Positions 54,400 to 63,914 of a DNA stretch of 64,000 nt are shown piece after piece. The notes below the pieces were generated by a model that saw nothing but the letters and a program-made list of their open reading frames with translations, did no database searches and was not told where the DNA came from. The stretch lies in the NCBI RefSeq assembly GCF_003590945.1, contig NZ_QYUK01000011.1, positions 214,001 to 278,000 of the forward strand, given 5' to 3'. Position 1 is the first letter of the stretch; every line of letters starts with the position of its first letter. This DNA comes from Oleomonas cavernae (GTDB taxonomy: Bacteria; Pseudomonadota; Alphaproteobacteria; Zavarziniales; Zavarziniaceae). Both the position numbers and the translations under genes were made by a program.

Positions 54400-55536
54400 A
54401 TGGCGACCGTACCGAGTGCTGTTCACGATGCCTTGACAGCGTCCGAACTGGCTGTTCTGCAGAGCGGGCTTCCTCCCGGCTTCAATGTTTCGACTGTCGC
54501 GGCCGATGGCGGGTTGTCCCCAACCTTTGAAACCCTGCTGGGTACCGGGGGCGACGACGTCATCTTTGTCGGTGTTGGCGATACCGTGAAGGGCAGCGCC
54601 GGCTACGACGTCGTGATCGTCAAGGAGAGCTTCCGGCTGCCCACCGGAGTCGAGGCGGTTGTCGCGGATACGCGGGACGACGTCACTTTGACCGGCAACA
54701 GTGCGAACAATACGCTGATCTCCGGTGCCGGTGACGACAACGTCAACGGCGGCGACGGCAACGACATCATTTCAACGGCTAGCGGCAACGACTCGGTGCT
54801 CGGCGGTTCGGGGAACGACTCGGTCAACGGTGGCTCGGGCGACGATCGTCTGGACGGCGGCTTCGGCAACGATACGTTGCTGGGGGCCAACGGCAGCGAC
54901 ACGCTATTGGGCCGGGATGGGGACGATTACCTGTCGGGTGGTGCCGGTACCGACACGCTGTATGGCCATGCTGGCGAGGATTCGCTTTACGGTGGCGATG
55001 ACGCCGACAAGCTCTATGGTGGCGATGACGCCGATAAGTTGTTTGGCGGCAATGACGACGATTATGTGAGCGGCGGGGCTGGCGACGACTACGCCCGCGG
55101 CGATGCGGGCGCGGACAGGGTCTACGGTGACACTGGCTCCGACACGCTTTATGGCGGTGCCGGCGACGACAAACTGTTCGGCGGCGATGACGACGACTCG
55201 CTCTTTGGCGATGCGGGCGCGGATCAGCTCGACGGTGGCGCGGGGGCCGACACTCTCTTCGGCGGCTTCCAGGACTTTGCCATCGACCTGCTCAAGGGCG
55301 GCGCGGGTGCTGACACCTTCTCGATGCATGGTGCCGATGGTGTGGTGGATGTCATCCGCGACTTCAACCCGTCGGAGGATGTCATTGATGTCCACCAGAC
55401 CGGCGCCAATGGCATCGGCGATCTGACGATCTCCAAGGTCGCGGGCGGTGTGCTTGTGACCGGACCGGATGGCACGGCCTTCAAGATCGTCGGCGTTTCC
55501 CTGAGCGAAGTGGATAGCAACTGGTTCCATTTCTGA
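54400..55536 (+). CDS. Small RTX (hemolysin-type calcium-binding) secreted protein
   Basis: A 378-residue acidic protein. Residues 1-100 precede about 20 glycine- and aspartate-rich nonapeptides (GGxGxDxLx type: GGSGNDSVN, GGAGTDTLY, GGDDADKLY) from about 120 to 300, which form calcium-binding parallel beta-rolls. The C-terminal ~80 residues (ADTFSMHGADGVVDVIRDFN, ending SNWFHF) look like a type I secretion signal. The start at 54400 follows GGGGG; an upstream start would add 30 unlikely residues. There is no enzymatic domain, so an adhesin, surface-layer or matrix protein fits better than a toxin. The exporter genes follow downstream. Confidence 0.88.
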   Translation: MATVPSAVHDALTASELAVLQSGLPPGFNVSTVAADGGLSPTFETLLGTGGDDVIFVGVGDTVKGSAGYDVVIVKESFRLPTGVEAVVADTRDDVTLTGNSANNTLISGAGDDNVNGGDGNDIISTASGNDSVLGGSGNDSVNGGSGDDRLDGGFGNDTLLGANGSDTLLGRDGDDYLSGGAGTDTLYGHAGEDSLYGGDDADKLYGGDDADKLFGGNDDDYVSGGAGDDYARGDAGADRVYGDTGSDTLYGGAGDDKLFGGDDDDSLFGDAGADQLDGGAGADTLFGGFQDFAIDLLKGGAGADTFSMHGADGVVDVIRDFNPSEDVIDVHQTGANGIGDLTISKVAGGVLVTGPDGTAFKIVGVSLSEVDSNWFHF

Positions 55537-55567
55537 TCCTCGCCGGTTGACGTCTATCGACATTGTG

Positions 55568-55591
55568 GTGGGGCCTCTATTGAGGCCTCAC
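55568..55591 (+). terminator. Intercistronic hairpin after RTX gene
   Basis: Arms GTGGGGCCTC and GAGGCCTCAC pair with one G-T wobble around a TATT loop, between the RTX gene and the next one. There is no T tract; it may attenuate transcription so that the RTX cargo is made in excess of the exporter. Confidence 0.4.
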
Positions 55592-55608
55592 CCGTTAGAG
55601 GCTTGGGG

Positions 55609-57663
55609 ATGGTTGAACCAGTTCTGGCGCCTGTTATTCCGATCTCTGCCGAGGCTTGTGCGGTAACAGTTCGACTGCCTAAGTCCTGGACCGTGCGCGG
55701 CTTGGCTGTCGACGGAACGGGGCTGCAAATCGCCGCGAAGCTTCGTGTAATCGGCCAGGACCATATCGGCTGGACGCTCATTACCCAGCGTTTCCGATCC
55801 GCCCTTTCTGGTGAGTTGAGTCTGGTCGATGCAGATGGTGCGGCGACATTTCTGCAGGTGAATTTTCTCGACGCACCCTGGGGTGCCGAAACCACAGCGG
55901 TCGTTCGCCGAGTTGTGCGGTTTATTCAGTCGAACAAGCGTAAGACGCGGTGTGACGCACTCGTACGGTATCTTTCTGTCAACGCCGTATGGGGGGTTCG
56001 AGCGCACACAGTGTATGCGGCGCCGAACCTTCGACTGGCTGTCGTGGAACAGGAAATGCGCGGTTTGGCCCCGCAGCCAGTAAGCGTTTTCGCTGTCAAT
56101 GATGGTGATTTGGTCAATGTCGACGGCTCGTTGATGGCAACCGATGGTGGTCATCTTCTGCTGTCACTTCCGTCTGGCGCTTGGCGGTCGTGCTTCATCC
56201 AATGGGATGGTCAGATAGTACAATTGGATCTGCCCGTTCTAGGGCTGCGCCCATGGTCGCAATTCGACAGCTGGCTCGGACAGCAACCGGACCGGATTAA
56301 AGGCCAGGTTGCCGATTTCTGGGGGTTTGCGCCATTGGAAGCGCCGCCCGGAGCCTTTGAAGCATTGGCGTTGCCAACCGTCTGTCGCCTTGTAACGCCA
56401 CGCTGCAAGTTGGATGTGGATTCGGTGATTTGCGCCGGTGGCAATGTCGCCATATATGGTTCGTCTGAAGGATCCGTTCCAGCCGACGCCAAATTGCGGC
56501 TACTTATTCCGATGGCGCGCCGATCGGATGAGATCGAGCTTACGTGCTTCTGTTATCCCATATCTACCCCGGAGAGCGGTGGTAATCCCGGTAGCGCCTG
56601 GACGTTTGTCTTTGCTGGAAGCGGGAGCGCCATTGCCGATCTGGATTCGGTCGGAGGATCGGTTTGCCTTGAGCTTAGTTGCGCCGACCGCATCGATCGT
56701 GCTTGGATTGCGGCGCGATCGTCGGGAAGTGATGCTGCCTGGCAATCCATTGTACGCTGGCGCGCCTTTGATTCCTCCGACGATGCCTATCTTCGAGCGG
56801 CGGTGCTGCCGTTCTGGTCGAGAAGGTGGCATGGGGCGCCGGTGGCAGTTGCGCCGATCATCCCGACGAAGAGCCTATCGGGATTGGCGGTAAGTCAGCT
56901 CGCGACCATCATGGTGGTCACCGACGGTGATATTGAGCCGATTCATCGTACATTGATTTCAATTTCACTCCTTGCCGGTCGCCGGTGCCCGGAAGTGTTG
57001 TTGACCCTGACAAAGCCTATCGAGGCTCGGGAGCTGTTGGATTGTCTTGAGGTTTGGTCGAGCCGGTATGATCTGCGCATACGCTTGGCGATACCGTATC
57101 AGTCACTTCCGCCCTTCGTAGCACTTAGGTCAGCGCTGACCGAAGCAGAGGTCGATGGCTACGTCGTCATCCTGCCTGCCGGTACGATCCCGAAATCGGT
57201 CGATTTCGCGCTGGCCTTGACGCCCGGAGCGGACCGCGAAAGTAAATCCCATGACCTTCTGATCGCTCCATCGGCCGGCGAAGACAATTTGCTACCAACT
57301 GGAACCTGCTGGGTGCTTTCGCCTCCCGGGCTGGTGCACTTGTTGAAGTTGGATCTGGCCTTTGGCGCGATCGAAGCCGCGGCCGAGGCCTTGAAGCTGC
57401 GCCTTACCAAGGCGGGGCTATCCTGGCATGTCGATGATCGGCTGAGGGTCGTGTCAGAACCGAAGGTTTGGGACCACATTGTCCCCCGCATAGATTTCCT
57501 CATGCTTGCTGACTCCGGTTTCTCGGATCCTCAGCAGGAGTCTGTGCAAGGTGGGCGTACTCAGGCTCGACCCCGACGAGCAAGGTCCGCTCAGCCTCAC
57601 ATCAAAGTGCCGCTTCATCTGGTGTCCGAGACCAGAGAGCGGGAGCGCGGAGAGCGGCTTTGA
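55609..57663 (+). CDS. Unknown 684-residue protein of the type I secretion operon
   Basis: I do not recognise this protein. It has no signal peptide and no transmembrane segment. A central part (from about residue 410: LATIMVVTDGDIEPIHRTLI, then LAGRRCPEVLLTLTKPIEA) resembles the beta-alpha start of a GT-A glycosyltransferase, but the DxD metal motif is not evident. The C-terminal 45 residues are basic and disordered (QARPRRARSAQ). It starts at ATG 55609 after GAGG and overlaps the ABC gene by 4 bases, so it is co-translated with the exporter. Cargo modification or assembly in the cytoplasm is possible. Confidence 0.6.
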   Translation: MVEPVLAPVIPISAEACAVTVRLPKSWTVRGLAVDGTGLQIAAKLRVIGQDHIGWTLITQRFRSALSGELSLVDADGAATFLQVNFLDAPWGAETTAVVRRVVRFIQSNKRKTRCDALVRYLSVNAVWGVRAHTVYAAPNLRLAVVEQEMRGLAPQPVSVFAVNDGDLVNVDGSLMATDGGHLLLSLPSGAWRSCFIQWDGQIVQLDLPVLGLRPWSQFDSWLGQQPDRIKGQVADFWGFAPLEAPPGAFEALALPTVCRLVTPRCKLDVDSVICAGGNVAIYGSSEGSVPADAKLRLLIPMARRSDEIELTCFCYPISTPESGGNPGSAWTFVFAGSGSAIADLDSVGGSVCLELSCADRIDRAWIAARSSGSDAAWQSIVRWRAFDSSDDAYLRAAVLPFWSRRWHGAPVAVAPIIPTKSLSGLAVSQLATIMVVTDGDIEPIHRTLISISLLAGRRCPEVLLTLTKPIEARELLDCLEVWSSRYDLRIRLAIPYQSLPPFVALRSALTEAEVDGYVVILPAGTIPKSVDFALALTPGADRESKSHDLLIAPSAGEDNLLPTGTCWVLSPPGLVHLLKLDLAFGAIEAAAEALKLRLTKAGLSWHVDDRLRVVSEPKVWDHIVPRIDFLMLADSGFSDPQQESVQGGRTQARPRRARSAQPHIKVPLHLVSETRERERGERL

Positions 57664-59419
57664 TTGGCCGCGGTCGTAAGCCCCAGTCACCATGGGATTT
57701 TGCGCCAGAACTATCTGCAGCGTTGCGCAGTTGCAGATCGCATTTCACCTTCGCAGTGTTGTTTTCAGTTTTCGCCCATTTGCTCGTTTTCGCTTACCCG
57801 ATCTACATGCTGCAGGTTATGGACCGGGTGATCTCAAGCCGTAGCGTTGAAACGCTGGTGGTGCTGGGGACTGGCTTGGCATTGGCGCTAAGCTTCCAGG
57901 CGATCTTCTATTGGCTCCAGAATGCACTTCTGGCGCGCGCATCCGCTCGCGTTGATCGAATGATGGGTGAACGAGTCTGCGCCGCGTTGATGGAGCGATC
58001 CTTCCGGCGTACTGAGTCTGGCGCGCTGGCACTTAGAGACCTGGACACTGTCCGGCTGTATCTGTGCGGTCAGGGCGCCTTGGCAAGGATGGAACTGCCG
58101 TGGGCTGGGCTATTTGTCGGCGCCCTCGTTTCCGTTGATATGGTGCTCGGTATTGTCGCTGCGATCTGCATGGTTGGTGTAGGCGCTCTGGCCGTCGCCA
58201 ATTCCTTGGTCACCAAGGGAGCACTGGCCGAAGCAAATCAAGCTGGAAATGATGCGCAGCGATTCATTGAAGCCAATCTTAGGAGTGCTGAGGCAGCGTT
58301 GCCTATGGGCATGCTGCCGGGGTTACTCTCGCGTTGGCGTGCGTCCCGTGACCGTGCTCTCGTGTCACAGCTGAAAGCGACGAACCGAGGGGGAGTACTT
58401 AGTTCGCTGCTGAGTATCGGTCAAGTTGCCGCACAAGGCATTCTTCTTGGAACCGGTGTGCTTCGGGTTATTGAAGCAAATGTGCCCGTTGGTTTCGCCT
58501 TTATGGCAACAATTTTGTTTAGCTACGCCATGAGGCCTGTCCAGGCGCTGGTGCAAGATTGGGAGGCGCGACAGCGTACTGAAGAATCACTGTTGCGCCT
58601 CAATAACCTGCTGCGGGAGGTTCCTCACCGGCCGCGGGCAATGTTGTTGCCCCGCCCGGCCGGAGTGGTGACGTTTGTTGGTGCAACCTATAGCATCCCC
58701 GGTAACGCCAAGCCGATCTTAAGAAGCATCAACCTGAGAATTGCTTCCGGAACGGCGCACGGGATCGTTGGGCCGTCGGGCTCGGGCAAGTCGACACTCT
58801 TGAAGCTTCTGGTTGGGAATCTTGCGCCGACCTACGGCAATGTGCGCGTGGACGGGGCCGACGTTATGAGTTGGGACAGGGCCGAGTTTGGAAGATACCT
58901 CGGTTATCTTCCTCAGGAAGTTTGCCTTGTATCGGGAAGCGTCGCGGACAATATCGGGCGATTCGGGTTGTTCGGTGAGACGGATGTGGTCGCTGCAGCG
59001 AAGCTGTCAGGCGCCCATGATGTAATTGTACGCCTACCAAACGGCTACGACACCCTTGTGGGCGAGGGGGGATTGCCATCTCAGGCGGGCAGCGCCAATT
59101 GATCGGGCTTGCGCGCGCGGTTGTCGGCAACCCTGCCTTGGTTGTGCTCGATGAGCCGAATTCCAATCTCGATGGTCCTGGTGAAAACAGATTGATGGCC
59201 TGTGTTGCGGCGCTCCGCCAGGCCGGAACAACTGTGATCATGGTATCCCATCGCCCCAATCTGTTGCGGGAATTCGACGGGCTTACACATCTTCGGGACG
59301 GCACCGTAGTGGCGTCCGGCGAAGCAGACGAGATCATGCAGCGGATGCTGCGCCCCGCCGGCTCGGTTGCCGTGGTTGCGAGGGCTCAGATTGTGGCGCA
59401 GTCCGGGGAGGCTGGCTGA
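57660..59419 (+). pseudogene. Type I secretion ABC exporter (PrtD/HlyB-like), frameshifted
   Basis: An ABC exporter of about 585 codons. The N-terminal ~310 residues are a membrane domain (FAHLLVFAYPIYMLQVMDRV) and the rest is an ATPase with Walker A GPSGSGKST. The frame breaks after VGEGG at a run of six Gs (59066-59071). One more G would give GEGGIAISGGQRQLIGLARA, the expected signature motif, continuing to Walker B ALVVLDEPNSNLD in the second frame. The start is TTG at 57660, overlapping the previous stop. Either a homopolymer sequencing error or a real or phase-variable loss of secretion. It overlaps hlyD as TGATG. Confidence 0.82.
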
Positions 59420-60750
59420 TGTCGATGGCAGCAGCTGCAAAGCCGGCGATTGCCGGCGTGTCGAGTGGCCTCGACACGCCGCGGTGGATCATTCTGACGG
59501 GTTGCCTTTGCGTGATACTGCTGGTTGGAGGATTTGGTACCTGGGCAAAACTCGGCAAGGTAGCCAGCGCCGCGTCAGCGGCAGGGTATGTTGTGGCGGA
59601 GGGCAATCGCAAGGCGGTGCAGCACCGCGATGGGGGTCCCGTCGCGGCCGTTCTGGTTCGTGAGGGAGATCTCGTTCAACGGGGGCAGGTGCTCATTCGA
59701 CTGGATCTGTCGGATACCGCCGCGGAAGTTCAAGTCCTCAACAGCCAGCGAGCTCAAACGCTTGTGCGACTGTCGAGGTTGCGTGCGGAAGCTGCGGGAC
59801 TTATGACCCTCACTTTTCCGGCAGAGGTAGAGGCGTTGCGCGGGGACCCCGCATTTGCTGACCTGGTTGCTCAGGAAGAGTCTCTGTTTCAGGCCAGGCG
59901 GAACGCTTACGCCGGCAACGTCGACCTGCTGCACCAACAGATCGAGGGATATCGGCGCCAAATTACCGGGCTCAAGGGAAAATCAAAGGCGGCGAGTACG
60001 CAGCTTTCCCTGATCGAGCAGGAACTCCGCAGCATGCTTGTGCTTCTCAAGGAAGGCTATGTGGCCCGCACGCGTGTCATGGCTCAACAGCGTGCTGCCG
60101 CGGGTTTGCGGGGCGATATCGAGGCGCTTGCCGCCGAAATTGCCAAAACCGAAAACGAGATCAGCAAGTCGGAACTGCAAATCGTGCAGATTGAAAAGCA
60201 GTGGCGGGAGTCGGTGGCCAAAGATCTCAATGACGGGGAAGCGATCATTTCTCAGGTCGAGCCGCGGCTGTTTTCCGCACGAGAACGGCTTAAGCGCGCA
60301 GATCTCGTGTCGCCAGAGGAAGGCTATGTCTTCGATCTCAAAATCCACTCTGCCGGGGCGGTGATCGTCCCGGGCGATACGGTACTGGAGATCGTTCCCG
60401 CCAGCGAACCCCTTGTGGTGATGGCGCGGGTCGACCCCAATGACGTCGATCGGGTGAGTGAGGGGCAAGAGGTCGAAATTCACCTTCTGCCCTATCGCCA
60501 GCGCTACATGGGGATCATTGGTGGCAGGGTGCTCAAGGTTTCCGCGGACACTTTCTCGGACACCAACAAGGAGAAATTCTGGTTTGAAGCAACTCTCACG
60601 GTCGATCCCGATGACTTGAAGCGCAGCGGCGCGGCGCTGGTTCCAGGCATGCCGGTGCAGGCCTTGATCAAGACCGGGGAACGGACGATCGGCGAATATC
60701 TGCTCGACCCGATGTACCACTTCTACGATTACGCTCTGAAGGAGGATTGA
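59419..60750 (+). CDS. HlyD-family membrane fusion protein
   Basis: A 443-residue type I secretion adaptor. It has one transmembrane segment (residues 28-50, WIILTGCLCVILLVGGFGTW), a lipoyl/barrel-sandwich half (GPVAAVLVREGDLVQRGQVL), a long coiled coil (about 110-290) and a C-terminal beta domain (SPEEGYVFDLKIHSAGAVIV, LLPYRQRYMG). It links the ABC exporter to TolC. Start ATG overlaps the exporter stop. Length and layout fit the PrtE/HlyD family. Confidence 0.92.
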   Translation: MSMAAAAKPAIAGVSSGLDTPRWIILTGCLCVILLVGGFGTWAKLGKVASAASAAGYVVAEGNRKAVQHRDGGPVAAVLVREGDLVQRGQVLIRLDLSDTAAEVQVLNSQRAQTLVRLSRLRAEAAGLMTLTFPAEVEALRGDPAFADLVAQEESLFQARRNAYAGNVDLLHQQIEGYRRQITGLKGKSKAASTQLSLIEQELRSMLVLLKEGYVARTRVMAQQRAAAGLRGDIEALAAEIAKTENEISKSELQIVQIEKQWRESVAKDLNDGEAIISQVEPRLFSARERLKRADLVSPEEGYVFDLKIHSAGAVIVPGDTVLEIVPASEPLVVMARVDPNDVDRVSEGQEVEIHLLPYRQRYMGIIGGRVLKVSADTFSDTNKEKFWFEATLTVDPDDLKRSGAALVPGMPVQALIKTGERTIGEYLLDPMYHFYDYALKED

Positions 60751-61026
60751 ATGGCACGGATTGATGAAGGCGCCGCGGGCGCAGGTAACCGGCCGCTTGA
60801 CCTGTCTGGCGACAGTCCGGAGTTGATCGCCTTTGGACTCCTGCGCTACCTCGCGCAGCTTGAGCAACAGGAGTCCCGCCAGGCTGGGATGACAAAGACG
60901 TTCGACCGGAAGTGGATGCTTGATGCCTATGCCGAATGCCTCGAGGCGGCGAAGGGGCAGCGGAAATTAAGCGTTGAGCCCGCCGCGGTTCCGCGGATGA
61001 GCGGCCGTGGGGTCAAGGCGAAATAG
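60751..61026 (+). CDS. Small hypothetical protein in secretion operon
   Basis: A 91-residue soluble protein of unknown family, with a helical middle (ELIAFGLLRYLAQLEQQESR, FDRKWMLDAYAECLEAAKG) and basic tail. ATG follows GGAGGA and directly adjoins the hlyD stop, so it is co-expressed with the exporter. A secretion chaperone is conceivable. Confidence 0.6.
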   Translation: MARIDEGAAGAGNRPLDLSGDSPELIAFGLLRYLAQLEQQESRQAGMTKTFDRKWMLDAYAECLEAAKGQRKLSVEPAAVPRMSGRGVKAK

Positions 61027-61049
61027 CATCTCAATCGAGATCGGCGCGA

Positions 61050-62333
61050 ATGAAACTCTTGTTCTTGCACCCGAATTTCCCAGGGCAATTCAAGAACCTA
61101 GCTGCAGCTTTTGCAGCTAAGGCAGGGTATCAGGTTGTTGGCGTCGGTCATCGATCATCAGAGTGGCGGAGCGTCCCGGGGGTAAAGACGTATCATTACG
61201 GCCCCCTTCCGGCATTTGAGGCGCCACCCTATATGCCTGTAGATCAATTCGCCCAACAGGTGCGACGCGGACATGCGGTGGCCGCGGTTTTGCGGGATCT
61301 TGCCCAGGACGGATTTTCGCCTGACGTTGTCATTGCCCATCCCGGGTGGGGCGATGCGATGTTTCTGCACGATGTTTTTCCTCGTGCACGATTGATCGCC
61401 TTTCTGGAGTTCTACTATCAGCACTCTGGTACCGACCTCGATTTCGATCCGGAATTTCCGCCCAGCCCCAACGAGACTGAGTTCCTGCGTCTGCGCAATC
61501 TGCCGTCGGTGATGGCCTATGAGGTTGCTGCCGCAGCGGTAAGTCCGACCGCCTGGCAGGCCAGCCTCTTTCCACGAGCCCTGCGATGCGGCATCACTGT
61601 GCATCATGAAGGCGTCGATACCAACGCGGTATGCCCCGATCCGGCAGCCTGCGTGACCATGCCAAGCGGCAGAGTCCTCACCCGCCATGACGAGGTGGTA
61701 ACTTATGTCGCGCGGGGCCTTGAACCCATGCGCGGTTTCCATTCCTTCATGCGCGCCCTGCCGGAAATCCAGCGCCAACGGCCCGATGTCGTCACCATCA
61801 TTGTGGGCTCAGACGAAGTGCATTATGGCCGTCGCCCGCAGGGTAAGCGCGGTTGGCGTGAGGTGATGCTCGCTGAGGTCGGGGCACAATTGGATATGGA
61901 ACGCATCTGGTTCGCCGGTCGCCTGGGTTACGGCGAGTATCTGAATGTACTCCGGGTGTCGTCGGTTCACGTTTATCTGACTTATCCCTTTGTGTTGTCT
62001 TGGTCGTTGGTGGAGGCGATGGCGGCTGGCTGTGCCATTGTCGGTTCCAACACCGCACCCGTAGCTGAAGTGATTACCGATGGCGAAAACGGTGTCCTTT
62101 GCGATTTCTTCCACCGGGAGAGACTTGCGGAGATGGTCTCCACCCTCGTGGGCGATAGGGAACTCCGCCTGCAGCTGGGAGCACGCGCGAGACTGGACGC
62201 CGTGGAGAAATTCGATTTCCGCCGCGTGGCGTTGCTAGGTTACGAGTCTCTTATTGAGCGCGCTCTTGGCGCGGCACCCGACACCGGCGCTAATCAGCCA
62301 GCGGCTCGTGGTCGGAGGGCGGCCAATGGCTAG
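61050..62333 (+). CDS. Glycosyltransferase, GT-B fold (GT4-like)
   Basis: A 427-residue cytoplasmic glycosyltransferase. The N-terminal Rossmann half begins KLLFLHPNFPGQFKNLA. The C-terminal donor-binding half has VTYVARGLEPMRGFHSFMRA, FAGRLGYGEYLNVL and SLVEAMAAGCAIVGSNTAPV, the EX7E-type region of GT4 enzymes. It follows the secretion genes by 24 bases. With the next genes it may build a glycan attached to the secreted RTX protein or a surface polysaccharide. Donor and acceptor are unknown. Confidence 0.88.
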   Translation: MKLLFLHPNFPGQFKNLAAAFAAKAGYQVVGVGHRSSEWRSVPGVKTYHYGPLPAFEAPPYMPVDQFAQQVRRGHAVAAVLRDLAQDGFSPDVVIAHPGWGDAMFLHDVFPRARLIAFLEFYYQHSGTDLDFDPEFPPSPNETEFLRLRNLPSVMAYEVAAAAVSPTAWQASLFPRALRCGITVHHEGVDTNAVCPDPAACVTMPSGRVLTRHDEVVTYVARGLEPMRGFHSFMRALPEIQRQRPDVVTIIVGSDEVHYGRRPQGKRGWREVMLAEVGAQLDMERIWFAGRLGYGEYLNVLRVSSVHVYLTYPFVLSWSLVEAMAAGCAIVGSNTAPVAEVITDGENGVLCDFFHRERLAEMVSTLVGDRELRLQLGARARLDAVEKFDFRRVALLGYESLIERALGAAPDTGANQPAARGRRAANG

Positions 62334-62616
62334 AGGGGGATCAACACGAAGCCTATGTCGGCCGGACAATATCGCCCCCGGACGATATGCTGTTCTACAG
62401 CGCCAAACCCATCGGCATTGGCCGTGTTTGGTCCGGCTCGAAGGACCGCTTCTTCGGTCACAGTGTCTTCCCGGATATGGTCGCCATCATCGACGCCCAG
62501 CACGAGGTAGGGACAATTTCGTGGCCGATATTGGGCGTATCTGGTCCCGGGCCAGCGTATCTTGGATAAAACGGTTCAATACTTTGTTAGATTGTTACGA
62601 ATGACGGGGAATTGCA
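62334..62616 (+). pseudogene. Possible coding remnant between glycosyltransferase and next gene
   Basis: One + frame reads WLEGDQHEAYVGRTISPPDD, then LFYSAKPIGIGRVWSGSKDR and ends at 62569. The composition looks protein-like, but there is no start codon in context and I do not recognise the family. The rest of the gap is AT-richer leader sequence of the next gene. Confidence 0.25.
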
Positions 62617-63909
62617 GTGAAAAAAGCGTCCAACGTTGTTGTCAAGCCTCGCGATAAAAAGTATTTGCCGCGTCAAGTGGGTTTCTCGGACGGCATATTT
62701 TATTTGCCGGCAGTGTGGTTTGATGGAATAGACCATAATAGTAGCCATACTATATCTGCATGTGTGCATGATTATATTGTTGGAATGGCTGAGGTGCATG
62801 CGGCCCCAGAGGGGAAAGTTGCGGTTCCGGTCAAGGAGTTTCCCCTCGTGTCTTTCCCCTGCGAGGTACGATTCGCAACGAACGGCATAGCCGTCGGCGG
62901 TGTCTTTCGCGTGCGCGACGCCGATACGCTCATAAGGAAATTGGGCGGTGTGGGAATGAACGCCGAATTGACTGGCTTCTTTGGTGACGCGGTGGAGTTC
63001 TCTCTCGTTGTTCCCCAGGCACCCGCTTATGCGAGGGATCTCGTACTGAAGATTGACAACGAGATCGTAGGGGAAGCCAAGTCCCAGCCCTCGGAGAAGA
63101 TCGGTGCGCCGTCCCAGCCTCAGAGGATTTGGATTGAACTGCCGACACAGCTTTACAATGGCGGTGTGCTGGCGCTCGAAGACCATGCCACCGGGCAAAT
63201 TGTGTTCGAGGAGCCTGTCGGGTCAGTCAAAATGGTCGGCGCTATCGCTCGGTCACAGCGCAATCTCCTCAATCGAATTGACGACCTCGAAAGGGAGCAA
63301 CGACGTCTTATCGAGCAGGCCAATGTGAATTCCATTCAGGCCCGTGAGCGTCTGCTCATGGAGCGAATAGATTTGTTTTATTCGCTGATTCAGGACCGTC
63401 TGAATCGAGAATTGTGTGCTGTCGTTGCTGATGTGGGCCATATCGATGCGAATCCCGATGGTGACGGAAATATCGCTGAGCACGATTCTGACGAAGAATG
63501 GCACAACGATTTGCACTTCACCGCAGAATCGATAGAGGGCATCGGATTTTATGATTTGGAAGGCGAAATAGACAGTTATTGGCGTTGGTTCGGTCCGCGT
63601 ACGACGCTTGTGCTTAGGGAGGTTCCTGTGGGGGCCCGTTCGGTAAGGCTAGCTTTTTCGAATCTTCCGAACGGCATTCAAGAAACTGGAGTGTCGGCGA
63701 CTGTCAACGCTAAGGAAGTCGACATTATATTAGAAAGGGAAGAGAAGGAGGGTAATATAATTGTGATTTTAGACCCGGAAAATCGCACAAAAATCGATAA
63801 GCGATCTACACTAATAGTGAACTTGAAATTTGAATACTCCTTCATGCAGTCGGATAACGACAGACGGGTCCTTTCCGCGGCATTTTCTGACGGCACCGTA
63901 TCGGTCTGA
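62617..63909 (+). CDS. Unknown 430-residue protein with central coiled coil
   Basis: I do not recognise the family. Residues 1-205 are beta-rich (YIVGMAEVHAAPEGKVAVPV). A charged coiled coil spans about 210-265 (LLNRIDDLEREQRRLIEQAN). The C-terminal 150 residues are again beta-rich (WRWFGPRTTLVLREVPVGAR), like carbohydrate-binding or beta-sandwich domains. The GTG start follows GGGGA. Base composition falls in GC towards the 3' end, suggesting lateral transfer. It lies between two glycosyltransferases, so a glycan-linked role is likely. Confidence 0.6.
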   Translation: MKKASNVVVKPRDKKYLPRQVGFSDGIFYLPAVWFDGIDHNSSHTISACVHDYIVGMAEVHAAPEGKVAVPVKEFPLVSFPCEVRFATNGIAVGGVFRVRDADTLIRKLGGVGMNAELTGFFGDAVEFSLVVPQAPAYARDLVLKIDNEIVGEAKSQPSEKIGAPSQPQRIWIELPTQLYNGGVLALEDHATGQIVFEEPVGSVKMVGAIARSQRNLLNRIDDLEREQRRLIEQANVNSIQARERLLMERIDLFYSLIQDRLNRELCAVVADVGHIDANPDGDGNIAEHDSDEEWHNDLHFTAESIEGIGFYDLEGEIDSYWRWFGPRTTLVLREVPVGARSVRLAFSNLPNGIQETGVSATVNAKEVDIILEREEKEGNIIVILDPENRTKIDKRSTLIVNLKFEYSFMQSDNDRRVLSAAFSDGTVSV

Positions 63910-63914
63910 ACTCG

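Noticed and set aside
54700-55300. Tandem short repeats considered as a CRISPR array
   Set aside because: They are in-frame codons for RTX nonapeptides, with no constant repeat/spacer pattern.
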